Under the pieces are notes generated by a model that had not been told where the DNA came from, ran no database searches, and saw only the letters and a list, made by a program, of their open reading frames with translations. A stretch of 64,000 bases of DNA, taken from positions 434,001-498,000 of the forward strand of contig NZ_CP097218.1 of NCBI RefSeq assembly GCF_023373525.1. The letters run 5' to 3'. The position numbers and the translations under genes are program-made. The stretch comes from Brachybacterium kimchii (GTDB taxonomy: Bacteria; Actinomycetota; Actinomycetes; Actinomycetales; Dermabacteraceae). How positions within the stretch are numbered: the first letter of the stretch is position 1; the number at the start of each line of letters is the position of its first letter. Positions 7,669 to 16,634 of the stretch are shown here, piece by piece.

Positions 7669-8391
7669 GTGCTCCGGTCGCTGGCGCTCGTCGCGGTGGT
7701 GCTGCTCATGGTGTGGCTCGCCCTCACCGTGCGCCTGCCCTCGCTGGACGTGCTCCAGCAGCGCCTCGAGGACTACGGCTGGGCGGCCTTCCTTGTCTTC
7801 GCCCTGCTCTACGCCGTGGTCGCGCTGACGCCGATCCCGGTGACGATCATGGCGGTCGCGGGCGGCATGCTCTTCGGCGTGCTCGAGGGAGGCGTGCTCT
7901 CGATCGTCGGCGTGATGCTGGGCTGTTGGGGCGCCTACTGGGTCGCCCGGCTGCTGGGCCGCGGCGTTGTCGGCAAGATCCTGGGCAGCCATGCCCGCAC
8001 CGTCGGCGACCGGCTCGAGAACGGCGGCTTCGCCGCGGTCTTCCTCCTGCGGGTGATGCCGGGCCTGCCCTACTGGCCGGTGAACTACGGGGCGGGAGCC
8101 TTCGGCATCACCCAGCGCGAGTTCCTCACCGCCTCGCTCATCGCCTGCATCCCCGGCCAGGTCTCCCTCGTCGCGATCGGGGCCTTCCTCGCCGACCCGG
8201 GAGTCATGATCGGCGTCGTCCTCGCCGCGTCGTGGGCGGTCGTGATCGTGATGACGATCTGGGGCTACCGCGCCTTCCGCGGCACCGCCCGTCGGCCCCT
8301 CCCCGGGTCCCGGCCCCACGGAGACGGGGGCCGGGCAGTGGCCGACGGGAGCGACGCGGACCCCGGGGACGTCGCGGACGACCAGGCCTGA
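7669..8391 (+). CDS. TVP38/TMEM64 (VTT/DedA-like) membrane protein
   Basis: An integral membrane protein of the TVP38/TMEM64 group. Hydrophobic helices are visible at about residues 3-23, 38-60, 66-95, 150-180 and 185-205. The family signature is clear: PIPVTIMAVAGGMLFG, then GCWGAYWVARLLGR, and FLLRVMPGLPYWPVNYGAGAFGIT. Related proteins act in membrane lipid homeostasis, but the role here is unknown. The start is uncertain: no ATG exists upstream in frame, GTG 7669 is the first conventional start before the first helix, and a CTG overlapping the stop of the previous gene could give a longer N-terminus. The Arg/Asp-rich tail is probably cytoplasmic. Confidence 0.85.
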   Translation: MLRSLALVAVVLLMVWLALTVRLPSLDVLQQRLEDYGWAAFLVFALLYAVVALTPIPVTIMAVAGGMLFGVLEGGVLSIVGVMLGCWGAYWVARLLGRGVVGKILGSHARTVGDRLENGGFAAVFLLRVMPGLPYWPVNYGAGAFGITQREFLTASLIACIPGQVSLVAIGAFLADPGVMIGVVLAASWAVVIVMTIWGYRAFRGTARRPLPGSRPHGDGGRAVADGSDADPGDVADDQA

Positions 8392-8606
8392 TGCCCGCGC
8401 CGCGGACCACGCGCCCGACCGGACGCGGCGCGTCGTCCGGGCCGCCGGTCTCCCGCACCGACCCCGCACCTGGAGCGGCCGTGCGATGACGTATTCTCTG
8501 CCGGTGAGGCGGATCGGACAGGTCGTTCAAATCGGACTCGCCCGGCCCGTCCCGGACGGAGAGAGCAGTCCGTCGGACCAGCCGCAGGAGTGACGAGGGG
8601 AGACGC

Positions 8607-9392
8607 ATGGGGGAGCAGGGGACTCGCGTGCACGCTCGACGCGCCGGCGCCCTCCTGCCCGAGAGCCGGGACCCCATCGCCCAGCGGGTCCTGGACTCCG
8701 CGCGCGAAGTGCTCGCCCAGCAGCCCGGCGCCGCGGTGACCCTCGACGAGGTGATCAGCGCCGCGCGGGTCGAACCCGCCGGCGCACGTCGGCTGTGGAG
8801 CTCCGACCAGGACCTCATGGTCGGTCTCATCGCCCGGGACCTGCTCGAGGCTTCTCGCCGCGTGTCCCGCGCGCTGCGCGAGGACCCCGGACGCGCGCGG
8901 CCCGACCGGCTCTGCCTGCATCTGGTCGAGAGCCTGCGCTCGCGGGTGCTGGTGTGCGCGCTGCAGCGCGCCGACGGGGACCTCCTGGGCGACGCGGTCG
9001 ACGACCCCCGCACGGTGCAGCTCACGCGGCAGCTCATGCCCGTCGGCCTGGTCGGCGAGATGGTCGGGATCTGGCGCGAGCACGGCCTGGTGTGCCTCGT
9101 GTGCGAGGCCGATCACCAGGCCTTCTCCCTGCAGTGCCTCCTGCGCGGCTTCATGGACCCGCTGATGGCGGGCGTGCCGCTGCACGGCTCGCATGCGCGG
9201 GACGACATCGCCACGGAGACCTTCGCCGCCGCCGTCGACCGGGTGCTGGGGCGGGGTCCGGCGAGCGACGGGCCGACGCGTGATCGGCCGGACCGCGACG
9301 CCGAGGCGGAGAGCCTCGCCGCCGCCTCGGCCGACGTGCGCCGTCTGCTCGCCGAGCGCACCGCCTCCGTGCACTCCCTGCTGGGGCTGTGA
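8607..9392 (+). CDS. TetR/AcrR-like transcriptional regulator
   Basis: A 261-residue protein whose residues about 20-70 fit a TetR-type helix-turn-helix (DPIAQRVLDSAREVLAQQ, then AAVTLDEVISAARVEPAGARRLW). The rest is a helical ligand domain without close recognisable kin, with cysteines at CLVCEADHQAFSLQC. It is longer than most TetR regulators because of an Arg/Asp/Ala-rich C-terminal extension after residue 215. ATG 8607 follows GAGGGGAG at a good distance; TATTCT near 8491 may be a -10 element. The target genes are unknown. Confidence 0.7.
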   Translation: MGEQGTRVHARRAGALLPESRDPIAQRVLDSAREVLAQQPGAAVTLDEVISAARVEPAGARRLWSSDQDLMVGLIARDLLEASRRVSRALREDPGRARPDRLCLHLVESLRSRVLVCALQRADGDLLGDAVDDPRTVQLTRQLMPVGLVGEMVGIWREHGLVCLVCEADHQAFSLQCLLRGFMDPLMAGVPLHGSHARDDIATETFAAAVDRVLGRGPASDGPTRDRPDRDAEAESLAAASADVRRLLAERTASVHSLLGL

Positions 9393-9413
9393 CCCGCCGG
9401 CCCCCGCCCTGCG

Positions 9414-10511
9414 TCAGCCGCGCAGCTGCTGGCGGTAGGCGCGGAGGTAGGGGGTCGGGATGGGCGGCTCCGCGACGCGCAGCGCGAGGGCCGCGCGGAT
9501 CGCGAAGCTCGGATCGCGCAGGAACTCGCGGCCCACGCGCACCACGTCCGCGAGGCCCGTCGCGGTGATCTGCTCGGCCTGCCAGGGCTCGTCGATCATG
9601 CCGACGGCCGAGACCGGGATCCCCGCGCCCTGCTTCACGGCCGTCGCGAGCGGCGTCTGGTAGCCGGGGCCGACGGGGATCTGCGCCTCGGGGCTGTTGC
9701 CTCCCGAGGAGATGTCCACCATGTCCACGCCGTGCTCGCGCAGCCATCCCGCCACGCGCACCGTGTCCTCGACGTGCAGTCCGTCCTCGACCCAGTCTGT
9801 CGCCGAGAGCCGCACCAGCAGGGGCATGCCCTCGGGGATCGACCCGCGCACGGCATCGACGATGCCCAGCAGCAGCCGCGCGCGGTTCTCGAGGCTGCCG
9901 CCGTACTCGTCGGTGCGGACGTTGCTGAGCGGGGAGAGGAACTCGTGGATCAGGTAGCCGTGGGCTCCGTGGATCTCGATCATGTCCATCCCGGCCTCGA
10001 CGGCGCGGCGGGCGGCGGCGACGAAGGCCTCGATGACGCCGTCGATCCCGGTCGCGTCGAGCGCTCGCGGCGCGGCCAGATCGCCGAAGGGCAGATCCGA
10101 GGGACCGACGGTCTCCCAGCCGCCGTCGGCGACGGGGATCGAGGTGCCGGGCGCCGCGTTTCCCCACTCGCTGTAGGTCGACGCCTTGCGGCCCGCATGT
10201 GCGAGCTGGATGCCGGCGGCGGCGCCCAGGGAGTGCACGAGGTCGACGACGCCGCGCAGGGCATCGCGCTGCGCGTCGTTCCACAGGCCCAGGTCCTGCG
10301 GGCTGATGCGCCCCTCGGGGACCACGCCGGTCGCCTCGACGATCACGGCGCCCGCCCCGCCGCGCGCGAACGATCCGTAGTGCATGAGATGCCACGGGGC
10401 GACGACCCCGTCGGTCTTCTCGACCATGTACTGGCACATCGGCGGGACCCACACGCGGTTGCGCACGGTGAGATCGCGCAGGGTGATGGGGTCGAACAGG
10501 GTGCGGCTCAT
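9414..10511 (-). CDS. NADH:flavin oxidoreductase, Old Yellow Enzyme family (YqjM-like)
   Basis: An FMN-dependent ene-reductase of the OYE family, 365 residues, reducing activated C=C bonds with NAD(P)H. Visible hallmarks are PPMCQY with Cys26 at the redox-tuning position of YqjM, QLAHAGRKAS (substrate-binding His-Ala-Gly-Arg), EIHGAHGYLIHEFLSPLSN and RTDEYGGSLENRARLLL. The ending YLRAYRQQLRG resembles the arginine finger tail of YqjM-type enzymes. It is transcribed divergently from a LysR gene, which is a plausible regulator. Physiological substrate unknown, possibly quinones or electrophiles. Confidence 0.95.
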   Translation of the reverse strand: MSRTLFDPITLRDLTVRNRVWVPPMCQYMVEKTDGVVAPWHLMHYGSFARGGAGAVIVEATGVVPEGRISPQDLGLWNDAQRDALRGVVDLVHSLGAAAGIQLAHAGRKASTYSEWGNAAPGTSIPVADGGWETVGPSDLPFGDLAAPRALDATGIDGVIEAFVAAARRAVEAGMDMIEIHGAHGYLIHEFLSPLSNVRTDEYGGSLENRARLLLGIVDAVRGSIPEGMPLLVRLSATDWVEDGLHVEDTVRVAGWLREHGVDMVDISSGGNSPEAQIPVGPGYQTPLATAVKQGAGIPVSAVGMIDEPWQAEQITATGLADVVRVGREFLRDPSFAIRAALALRVAEPPIPTPYLRAYRQQLRG

Positions 10512-10656
10512 GCCACGGCTCCTCGAAGCTGGGGGACGGGCGCCGTCCGCCGCGTCCGCGCGCCCCAGGGCGAGGGACCTCGTGATGGCGATCCCGGACA
10601 TGGCAGCGACGCTGACTGACATCGACGAAGCTATACCTCGGTGCGTCGGGAGTCCA

Positions 10657-10670
10657 ATAGCTGCGCCTAT
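10657..10670. promoter_or_regulatory. Possible LysR operator between OYE and lysR genes
   Basis: ATAG and CTAT form a short dyad separated by 6 nt, in the 203-bp gap between the divergent OYE and LysR genes. A related CTATACCT lies about 25 bp away at 10631. LysR proteins bind such short dyads, but the match is weak. Confidence 0.35.
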
Positions 10671-10714
10671 GGCGGACATGTGTTCGCGTATGGGTCGGGC
10701 GGTAGGGTGGGGGC

Positions 10715-11620
10715 GTGACCACTCCCGTCCTCGACCTCAACCTGCTGCGCACCTTCCTCGCCGTCCACCGGGCCGGCTCCTTCACCTCGGCGGCGCGCGC
10801 GCTCGGTCTCAGCCAGCCCTCGGTCACCACGCAGATCCGTGCCCTCGAGGCGCAGGTGGACCGCTCGCTGTTCACGCGCCTGCCGCGCGGCGTGGAGCCC
10901 ACGCCCTACGCGCACGAGCTCGCCGAGCGCGTGCGCGGACCGCTCGACGCCCTCGATGCCCTGCGCACCGACGAGTGCGATCTCGACGGCGTCGCCACCC
11001 CCGTCCATCTCGCGGGCCCCGCCGAGCTGCTGTGCTCGCGCGTGCTCCCCGCCCTCGCACCGCTCGTCGCCGAGGGCGTGCAGCTGCGCACGGCCGAGGG
11101 GCTCACCGACGAGCTCCTCGAGTCGCTGCGCGAGGGGGTCCACGACCTGGTGATCACGACCCGTCGGCCGCGGGGCCGAGCGCTCGCGGCGACGCCGCTC
11201 AGCGACGAGGAGTACGTGCTGGTCGTCGCTCCCGAGTGGGCGCGCCGGCTCGAGGGGCGCGGGGAGGGGGAGAGCCTGTGCCGCGCGCTGCGGGAGGTGC
11301 CGCTCGTGAGCATCGCCGAGGACATGCCGATCGTGCGCCGTTACTGGCGCTCCGTGTTCGGCGCGCAGCCTCCCGGGGCCGCGCTCATCGCTCCCACCCT
11401 GCATGCCGTCCTCGCGGCCGTGCGCGCGGGGGCCGGCGCGAGCGTGCTGCCGCGGTCGCTGTGCCGCGAGGACCTCGAGGCCGGGGACCTCGTGGACCTC
11501 GGGGGAGAGGACGTGCCGCCCCTGAACACGCTGTTCCTCGTCCAGCGGCCCGGCGCCGAGTGCAACCCGGCCGTGGTCCGCGTGCGCGAGGCTCTCGAGG
11601 GTGCCGCGCGCTCCTGGTGA
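10715..11620 (+). CDS. LysR family transcriptional regulator
   Basis: A 301-residue LysR regulator. Residues 5-64 form the winged helix (LNLLRTFLAVHRAGSFTSAARALGLSQPSVTTQIRALE); the rest is the periplasmic-binding-protein-like effector domain, ending NTLFLVQRPGAECNPAVVRVREAL. It starts at GTG 10715, directly where the helix begins. It is divergent from the OYE gene, so control of that gene together with autoregulation is likely but inferred. Confidence 0.93.
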   Translation: MTTPVLDLNLLRTFLAVHRAGSFTSAARALGLSQPSVTTQIRALEAQVDRSLFTRLPRGVEPTPYAHELAERVRGPLDALDALRTDECDLDGVATPVHLAGPAELLCSRVLPALAPLVAEGVQLRTAEGLTDELLESLREGVHDLVITTRRPRGRALAATPLSDEEYVLVVAPEWARRLEGRGEGESLCRALREVPLVSIAEDMPIVRRYWRSVFGAQPPGAALIAPTLHAVLAAVRAGAGASVLPRSLCREDLEAGDLVDLGGEDVPPLNTLFLVQRPGAECNPAVVRVREALEGAARSW

Positions 11621-11644
11621 CGGCAGTGAGGGGAGAGGGCCGCC

Positions 11645-12484
11645 TCAGCGCGGGTCGCCGGGAGCGCCCTCGAGCGCCCTCACGTGCGTCCGGTGCGCGC
11701 GCAGGATGAGGAACACGAGCGCGCCCACGCTCACGACCCCGATCAGCACGTGCAGCACCGCGCTCGACGTCGCGTCCCAGGCCGTGTGCAGGACGATCGC
11801 GACCACATAGGTGAGCGCCAGCTCGAGCACCGCGAGACCCTTGCGCCGTCCCTCGACGAGGTGCCAGACGGCGGCGCAGATCGCGCCCGTCCAGGCCACG
11901 TGACCGGCCGGGACGAGGATCGCGCGCAGCACCAGGGTCGAGTCGAGCGCCGCGAGGCCGCCACCGCGCTCGAGCAGGGCGTTGAAGCCGTAGCCCATCG
12001 TCTCGAGCACCGCGAAGCCCGTGCCCGCCGCGATGCCGACGGCGATCCCGCCGCCCCGGGTGGCGCGGTGCGCGATGGCGAGGACGAGCAGCGGGACGAT
12101 CAGCTTGGCGGTCTCCTCGATGATCCCGACCAGCAGGATGGATTCCTGTCCGAGGATCAGCGCGGCGATCGTCTCGAGGAAGCCCGCGATGGTGACGGCG
12201 AGGAGGCCGCCGACGCCGACCGTCAGCAGGACGATCGGGATCGGCACCAGGATCCCGCGGCGCGTGGTCTGGGCCGCGAGCAGCACCGTGAGCGGCACGG
12301 TCCCGGCACCCACGAGCAGAACGGTCGGCAGCAGGGTGGTGTTGTGCGTGAGCAGCATGACCACGAAGACCACGATGTAGGCGAGCACCCCGACGACCAG
12401 GACGAACAGCCAGGAGAGGCGCTCGTACCAGGGCGATCCGGGCAGGGTGTGCGGGGCGGCGACGGGCACCGGCTGGGACGTCAT
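11645..12484 (-). CDS. PrsW-like intramembrane metalloprotease
   Basis: A 279-residue protein with about eight hydrophobic segments. The PrsW-family zinc site can be read: GIIEETAKLIVPL (EExxK), GFAVLETMGYGF (ExxxY), HVAWTGAICAAVWH and the last LHTAWDAT. PrsW-type proteases cut membrane proteins such as anti-sigma factors, and the substrate here is unknown. It begins MTSQPVPVAAPH before the first helix at about residue 25. It lies 2 bp downstream of the MarR gene and is probably cotranscribed with it. Confidence 0.9.
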   Translation of the reverse strand: MTSQPVPVAAPHTLPGSPWYERLSWLFVLVVGVLAYIVVFVVMLLTHNTTLLPTVLLVGAGTVPLTVLLAAQTTRRGILVPIPIVLLTVGVGGLLAVTIAGFLETIAALILGQESILLVGIIEETAKLIVPLLVLAIAHRATRGGGIAVGIAAGTGFAVLETMGYGFNALLERGGGLAALDSTLVLRAILVPAGHVAWTGAICAAVWHLVEGRRKGLAVLELALTYVVAIVLHTAWDATSSAVLHVLIGVVSVGALVFLILRAHRTHVRALEGAPGDPR

Positions 12485-12486
12485 CG

Positions 12487-13104
12487 TCAGGTCCTCGGTT
12501 CTCTGGAAGGGGAGGGGGCGGGTGCGGGCGGTCGTGCCCCACGGGCCCACGGAGCGTCCTCGACGGAGATCTCGCGGGCCATCGAGCGCAGGAACGCGGT
12601 GATCGTCTCGCGCTCGGCGTCGGTGAGACGCGCGGCGGCCCGGAAGCGACCCGCCTGCTGACGTCCCATGGTCTCCATGGCCGCCTGCCGCGTCGCGGGC
12701 GCCACCTCGATCGTGATCGCGCGGCGGTCGGAGGGGTGTGCGCGGCGGTGGACGTGCCCTCCGCGCTCGAGGCGGTCCAGCAGCTTCGTCGTCGAGGCGC
12801 TCGAGATCCGCAGCTCCGAGCCCAGGGCCACGGCCGTCGGCCGCTCGCCGCGGTGGGCCGCGGCGATCAGGTAGTGCAGTGCGCGCATGTCCGTCGAGTT
12901 CAGCTGCATGTACGCCTCGGAGGCCTCGCGCAGCTCCTCCTCGGTGCGCCGCAGCTCCACCAGGGCCGCCATCAGCTCGTCGATCCCCGCGATCGCCTCG
13001 CCCGTGAGCCCCGAGCGGTCCACGAGCTCCCCGGACGGATCGCTCGCGTCGATGTCCTGCACCCGCCAGGGGGACGGGGAGTGCGGCTCGGGGGTCGTGC
13101 TCAT
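12487..13104 (-). CDS. MarR family transcriptional regulator
   Basis: A 205-residue MarR protein: winged helix in STDMRALHYLIAAAHRGERPTAVALGSELRISSASTTKLLDRLERGGHVHRRAHPSDRRAITIEV, with the DRR wing motif. Both the N-terminus (residues 1-50) and the Pro-rich C-terminus extend beyond the usual length. It is divergent from an MMPL exporter gene, and a near-perfect 25-bp palindrome lies between them, the usual layout of a MarR-controlled efflux pump. It is 2 bp ahead of the PrsW-like gene. Confidence 0.93.
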   Translation of the reverse strand: MSTTPEPHSPSPWRVQDIDASDPSGELVDRSGLTGEAIAGIDELMAALVELRRTEEELREASEAYMQLNSTDMRALHYLIAAAHRGERPTAVALGSELRISSASTTKLLDRLERGGHVHRRAHPSDRRAITIEVAPATRQAAMETMGRQQAGRFRAAARLTDAERETITAFLRSMAREISVEDAPWARGARPPAPAPSPSREPRT

Positions 13105-13184
13105 GGGCGACAGCGTAGCCACCGCCCGTGACCGGACCGGAGGCGACGGGCGGCGGCGGGGTCGAGATGCCGCGGTGATGGGGT

Positions 13185-13209
13185 AGATTGCTCGCCAGGC
13201 TAGCAATCT
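13185..13209. promoter_or_regulatory. MarR operator palindrome
   Basis: A 25-bp dyad with outer arms AGATTGCT (13185-13192) and AGCAATCT (13202-13209) and an inner GCC-A-GGC; only one pair mismatches. It ends 16 bp before the MMPL start codon and overlaps the likely promoter (TAGATT at 13184), so binding by the divergent MarR protein would block transcription. Confidence 0.75.
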
Positions 13210-13225
13210 CTGGACGGAGCCCTCC

Positions 13226-15394
13226 ATGACCCACCGCGGCACGCCCCCGCCCCGGACCCGCTGGATCCGCGCCGTGCGGATCGTGCTGCCTGCGCTGCTC
13301 GTGGTGCTCTGGCTCGCGGGAGCCTCCGTCGGCGGGCCCCTGTTCGGCCGCATCGACGAGGTCTCCTCCAACGACCGGACCGCCTACCTCCCGACCTCGG
13401 CCGAGGCGACGCAGGTGCAGAAGGCCGCAGAGGCCTTCACCGAGGGGGACACCATCCCCGCGATCGTGGTCGTCACCACCGACGGCGCGGGCGACGGGAC
13501 GCTCAGCGAGGACCAGCTGCGCGGCGTCCAGGACGCCCTCGCCTCCGCCGAGGACATCGACCAGGCCGCCGGGAGCGCCTCGCCGCCGATCCCCTCGGAC
13601 GACGGCCGGGCCGTCGAATCCTTCGTGCCCCTGGACGCGGATGCGGACCTCGGCGCGGCGGTCTCCGACCTCGAGACCGCCCTTGCGGCGGACCTGCCCG
13701 CGGGGACGACCTCGTACGTCACCGGGCCCGCGGGCTTCTCGGGCGACCTCACGGAGGCCTTCTCCGGCATCGACGGCCTGCTGCTGGGCGTCGCGCTCGC
13801 CGCCGTGCTCGCGATCCTCCTGATCGTCTACCGCTCGGCGCTCCTGCCCTTCATGGTGCTCGCGACCAGCATGTTCGCACTGTGCGCGGCGCTCGCGGTG
13901 ATCTGGCACCTGGCGAACGCGGGAGTGCTGCTGCTGAGCGGGCAGACCCAGGGCATCCTGTTCATCCTCGTGATCGGCGCCGCCACCGACTACTCCCTCC
14001 TCATGGTCGCCCGGTACCGCGAGGAGCTGCGGGCCGTCCCCGACCGCGGCGTCGCGCTGCTGCGGGCGATCCGCGGCACCGCCGAGCCGATCCTGGCCTC
14101 CGGCGGAACGGTGATCGCCGCCCTGCTCTGCCTGCTGCTGAGCGACCTGCGCTCGAACTCGACGCTGGGCCCGGTCGCCGCGATCGGCATCGCCTTCGCG
14201 ATGCTCTCGGCGCTCACCTTCCTGCCCGCGCTCCTGTTCCTCGCCGGACGCACCGCGTTCTGGCCCCGTCGGCCTCTCTACGACCCCGCCGAGGCCGAGC
14301 GCAGCGAGGAGCGCCTCGTGACCCGCGGGCTCTGGGCCGGCGTCGCCCGCCGCGTCGAGCGCCACCCGCGCCGGCTCTGGATCGGCGTGGTGCTCGTGCT
14401 GTGCGTCGCCTGCGCGGGTCTGCTCCAGCTGCGGGCCGACGGCGTCTCCCAGTCCGAGCTCGTGCTCGGCGACTCCCAGGCCCGCACCGGCCAGGAGGTG
14501 CTCGGCGAGCACTTCCCCGGCGGCTCCGGGAGCCCCGCCCAGATCCTCGTCCCGCAGGATCAGCTGCAGGAGACGGCGGACCGGCTCCTGGACGCGAACG
14601 GGGTGGAGTCGGTGAGCGCACGCTCCTCGGACGCCCCCTCGGGCAGCGCCGCGGTCACGTCCGACGGGATCCGGGGCGGGGCCGCTCCCCGTGTCGAGGA
14701 CGGGCGCGTGCTGCTCGAGGCGACGCTCGCCGATGCCCCCGACTCCGCGGCCGCCGAGACCACCGTGCGCGACCTGCGCGAGGACCTGCCGCAGGACGCC
14801 CTCGTGGGCGGAGAGACCGCCACCGCGATCGACACCGACGACGCCTCCGTGCACGACCGGAACCTCATCATCCCCGTGGTCCTCGCGGTGATCGCGGCGA
14901 TCCTCGTGCTGCTGCTGCGCTCCCTGCTCGCGCCGCTGCTGCTCATCGCGACCACGGCCCTGTCCTTCGGCGCGGCGCTCGGGGTCTCCGCGCTCGTCTT
15001 CGATCACGTGCTCGACTTCCCGGGGGCCGACGCGGCCGTGCCGCTGTACGGCTTCGTGTTCCTGGTCGCCCTGGGCATCGACTACAACATCTTCCTCATG
15101 ACCCGCGTGCGCGAGGAGTCCCTCGCGCACGGCACGAGACCGGGGATCCTGCGCGGTCTCACCCTCACCGGCGGCGTCATCACCTCGGCCGGGATCGTGC
15201 TCGCGGCCACCTTCGCCGCGCTCGCCGTGATCCCGATCCTCTTCCTCGCGCAGCTGGCCTTCATCGTCGCCTTCGGGGTCCTGCTGGACACCTTCGTGGT
15301 GCGCACCCTGCTGGTCCCGGCGCTCGCCTTCGACGTGGGGCGCAGCGTGTGGTGGCCCTCGCGGCTCGCGCGCCGGGCGGACCGCGCGGACTGA
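13226..15394 (+). CDS. MMPL/RND family transporter
   Basis: A 722-residue exporter of the MMPL type. The layout is typical: one N-terminal helix (residues 11-30), an extracytoplasmic domain, helices at about 185-340 including LVIGAATDYSLLMVARYREEL, a second extracytoplasmic domain (about 395-550), and a repeat of the helical bundle with FLVALGIDYNIFLMTRVREE. The paired GxxxDY motifs carry the proton-relay Asp residues. Substrates could be lipids or drugs. It is divergent from a MarR gene with an operator between them, suggesting inducible efflux. ATG 13226 follows GGAG at about 7 nt. Confidence 0.93.
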   Translation: MTHRGTPPPRTRWIRAVRIVLPALLVVLWLAGASVGGPLFGRIDEVSSNDRTAYLPTSAEATQVQKAAEAFTEGDTIPAIVVVTTDGAGDGTLSEDQLRGVQDALASAEDIDQAAGSASPPIPSDDGRAVESFVPLDADADLGAAVSDLETALAADLPAGTTSYVTGPAGFSGDLTEAFSGIDGLLLGVALAAVLAILLIVYRSALLPFMVLATSMFALCAALAVIWHLANAGVLLLSGQTQGILFILVIGAATDYSLLMVARYREELRAVPDRGVALLRAIRGTAEPILASGGTVIAALLCLLLSDLRSNSTLGPVAAIGIAFAMLSALTFLPALLFLAGRTAFWPRRPLYDPAEAERSEERLVTRGLWAGVARRVERHPRRLWIGVVLVLCVACAGLLQLRADGVSQSELVLGDSQARTGQEVLGEHFPGGSGSPAQILVPQDQLQETADRLLDANGVESVSARSSDAPSGSAAVTSDGIRGGAAPRVEDGRVLLEATLADAPDSAAAETTVRDLREDLPQDALVGGETATAIDTDDASVHDRNLIIPVVLAVIAAILVLLLRSLLAPLLLIATTALSFGAALGVSALVFDHVLDFPGADAAVPLYGFVFLVALGIDYNIFLMTRVREESLAHGTRPGILRGLTLTGGVITSAGIVLAATFAALAVIPILFLAQLAFIVAFGVLLDTFVVRTLLVPALAFDVGRSVWWPSRLARRADRAD

Positions 15395-15442
15395 GCGGTC
15401 CGTTCCCAGCTCCGGTTCACCTTCTCTCCGTAGCGTCTGCGG

Positions 15443-15542
15443 TGCAGAGGGAGTACTTCGCCTCGGCGGGCTCGTCAATACGGTCGTGCGATCACGACCC
15501 GGGCCGTCGGTTCTGGGGGACCAGGACGAAGGAGACTCTGGC
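15443..15542 (+). ncRNA. Probable yybP-ykoY manganese riboswitch upstream of terC
   Basis: The leader of the TerC gene contains the conserved pieces of the yybP-ykoY aptamer in order: GAGGGAGTA near 15447, CGTCAATACG near 15473, a GGTCGTG/CACGACC hairpin (15482-15499), and GAGACTCTG at 15532-15540. CAGAG (15445-15449) pairs with CTCTG (15536-15540) to close the P1 helix. This class senses Mn2+ and usually activates MntP- or TerC-family exporters, which agrees with the gene that follows. I compared it with remembered consensus only. Confidence 0.75.
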
Positions 15543-15577
15543 AGCCATCGCATGCCCGAGCCCCTCAGGAGCCCTTC

Positions 15578-16618
15578 TTGGACGTCTCACCCCTCGTCTG
15601 GACGATCACGCTCGCCGTGACCGTCGCCTTCTTCGTGTACGAGTTCTTCGCGCACGTGCGCACCCCGCACGAGCCCTCGATCGGCGAGGCCGCCCGCTGG
15701 TCCGCCCTCTACATCGGCCTGGCGCTGCTGTTCGGCGTCGGCATCGGGGTCTTCTCCGGATGGGGGTACGGCGGCGAGTACTTCGCTGGCTACCTCACGG
15801 AGAAGGCGCTGTCGATCGACAACCTCTTCGTGTTCCTGCTGATCATGACCAGCTTCGCCGTGCCCAGGGTCCATCAGCAGAAGGTGCTGATGATCGGCAT
15901 CGTCATCGCCCTCGTGCTGCGCGGCGCCTTCATCGCCGTGGGCGCGACCCTGATCGAGAACCTCTCCTGGGTGTTCTACGTGTTCGGCGCGCTGCTGCTC
16001 GTGCTCGCCTGGCGCCAGGCCTTCGGCTCCGAGGAGTCCGATCCGACCGACGGCCGGATCATGCGCCTGGTGCGCCGCGTCCTCCCGGTCAGCGAGGAGT
16101 ACGACGGCGGCCGCTTCGTGACCCGCATCGACGGCAGGCGCTTCGTCACCCCGCTCATGCTCACGGTGCTCACCATCGGCGTGGTCGACGTCGTCTTCGC
16201 CGTCGACTCGATCCCCGCGATCTTCGGACTCACCGAGCAGACGTACATCGTGTTCACCGCCAACGCCTTCGCCCTGATGGGCCTGCGTCAGCTGTACTTC
16301 CTCATCGGCGGTCTGCTGCAGCGCCTCGTCTACCTCGCGCAGGGGCTCGCGATCATCCTCGCCTTCATCGGCGTCAAGCTCGTGATGCACGCCCTGCACG
16401 TGAACGAGCTGCCCTTCGTCAACGGCGGCCAGCCGCTGCTGTGGGTGCCCGAGGTCCCGATCTGGTTCTCGCTGTCCTTCATCGGCCTCGTGGTCGCGAT
16501 CGCGACGGTCGCGAGCCTGCTGCGCACCCGCGGCGGCACGGAGGGGGCCTCGACATCGGCCGAGGTCGAGCAGGGCGACGCCGAGGTCGACCGCGGGAGC
16601 GAGCGCACCCGCTCCTGA
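15578..16618 (+). CDS. TerC family membrane protein (probable metal exporter)
   Basis: A 346-residue TerC-family protein with about nine membrane segments. The conserved motifs GGEYFAGYLTEKALSIDNLFVF and VVDVVFAVDSIPAIF contain the acidic residues of the family. The C-terminal tail after residue 315 is hydrophilic. Recent work on homologues links TerC proteins to manganese export during metalation of secreted enzymes; tellurite resistance is the historical name. The TTG start at 15578 is supported by CAGGAG 6-7 nt upstream. A Mn2+-type riboswitch in the leader supports a manganese role. Confidence 0.92.
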   Translation: MDVSPLVWTITLAVTVAFFVYEFFAHVRTPHEPSIGEAARWSALYIGLALLFGVGIGVFSGWGYGGEYFAGYLTEKALSIDNLFVFLLIMTSFAVPRVHQQKVLMIGIVIALVLRGAFIAVGATLIENLSWVFYVFGALLLVLAWRQAFGSEESDPTDGRIMRLVRRVLPVSEEYDGGRFVTRIDGRRFVTPLMLTVLTIGVVDVVFAVDSIPAIFGLTEQTYIVFTANAFALMGLRQLYFLIGGLLQRLVYLAQGLAIILAFIGVKLVMHALHVNELPFVNGGQPLLWVPEVPIWFSLSFIGLVVAIATVASLLRTRGGTEGASTSAEVEQGDAEVDRGSERTRS

Positions 16619-16634
16619 TCCGGCGCGCCCGGGG

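Noticed and set aside
11645..15553. 1302-codon minus-strand open frame
   Set aside because: Only its last 279 codons are real (the PrsW-like gene); the rest is antisense to the MMPL gene and a shadow of high-GC coding.
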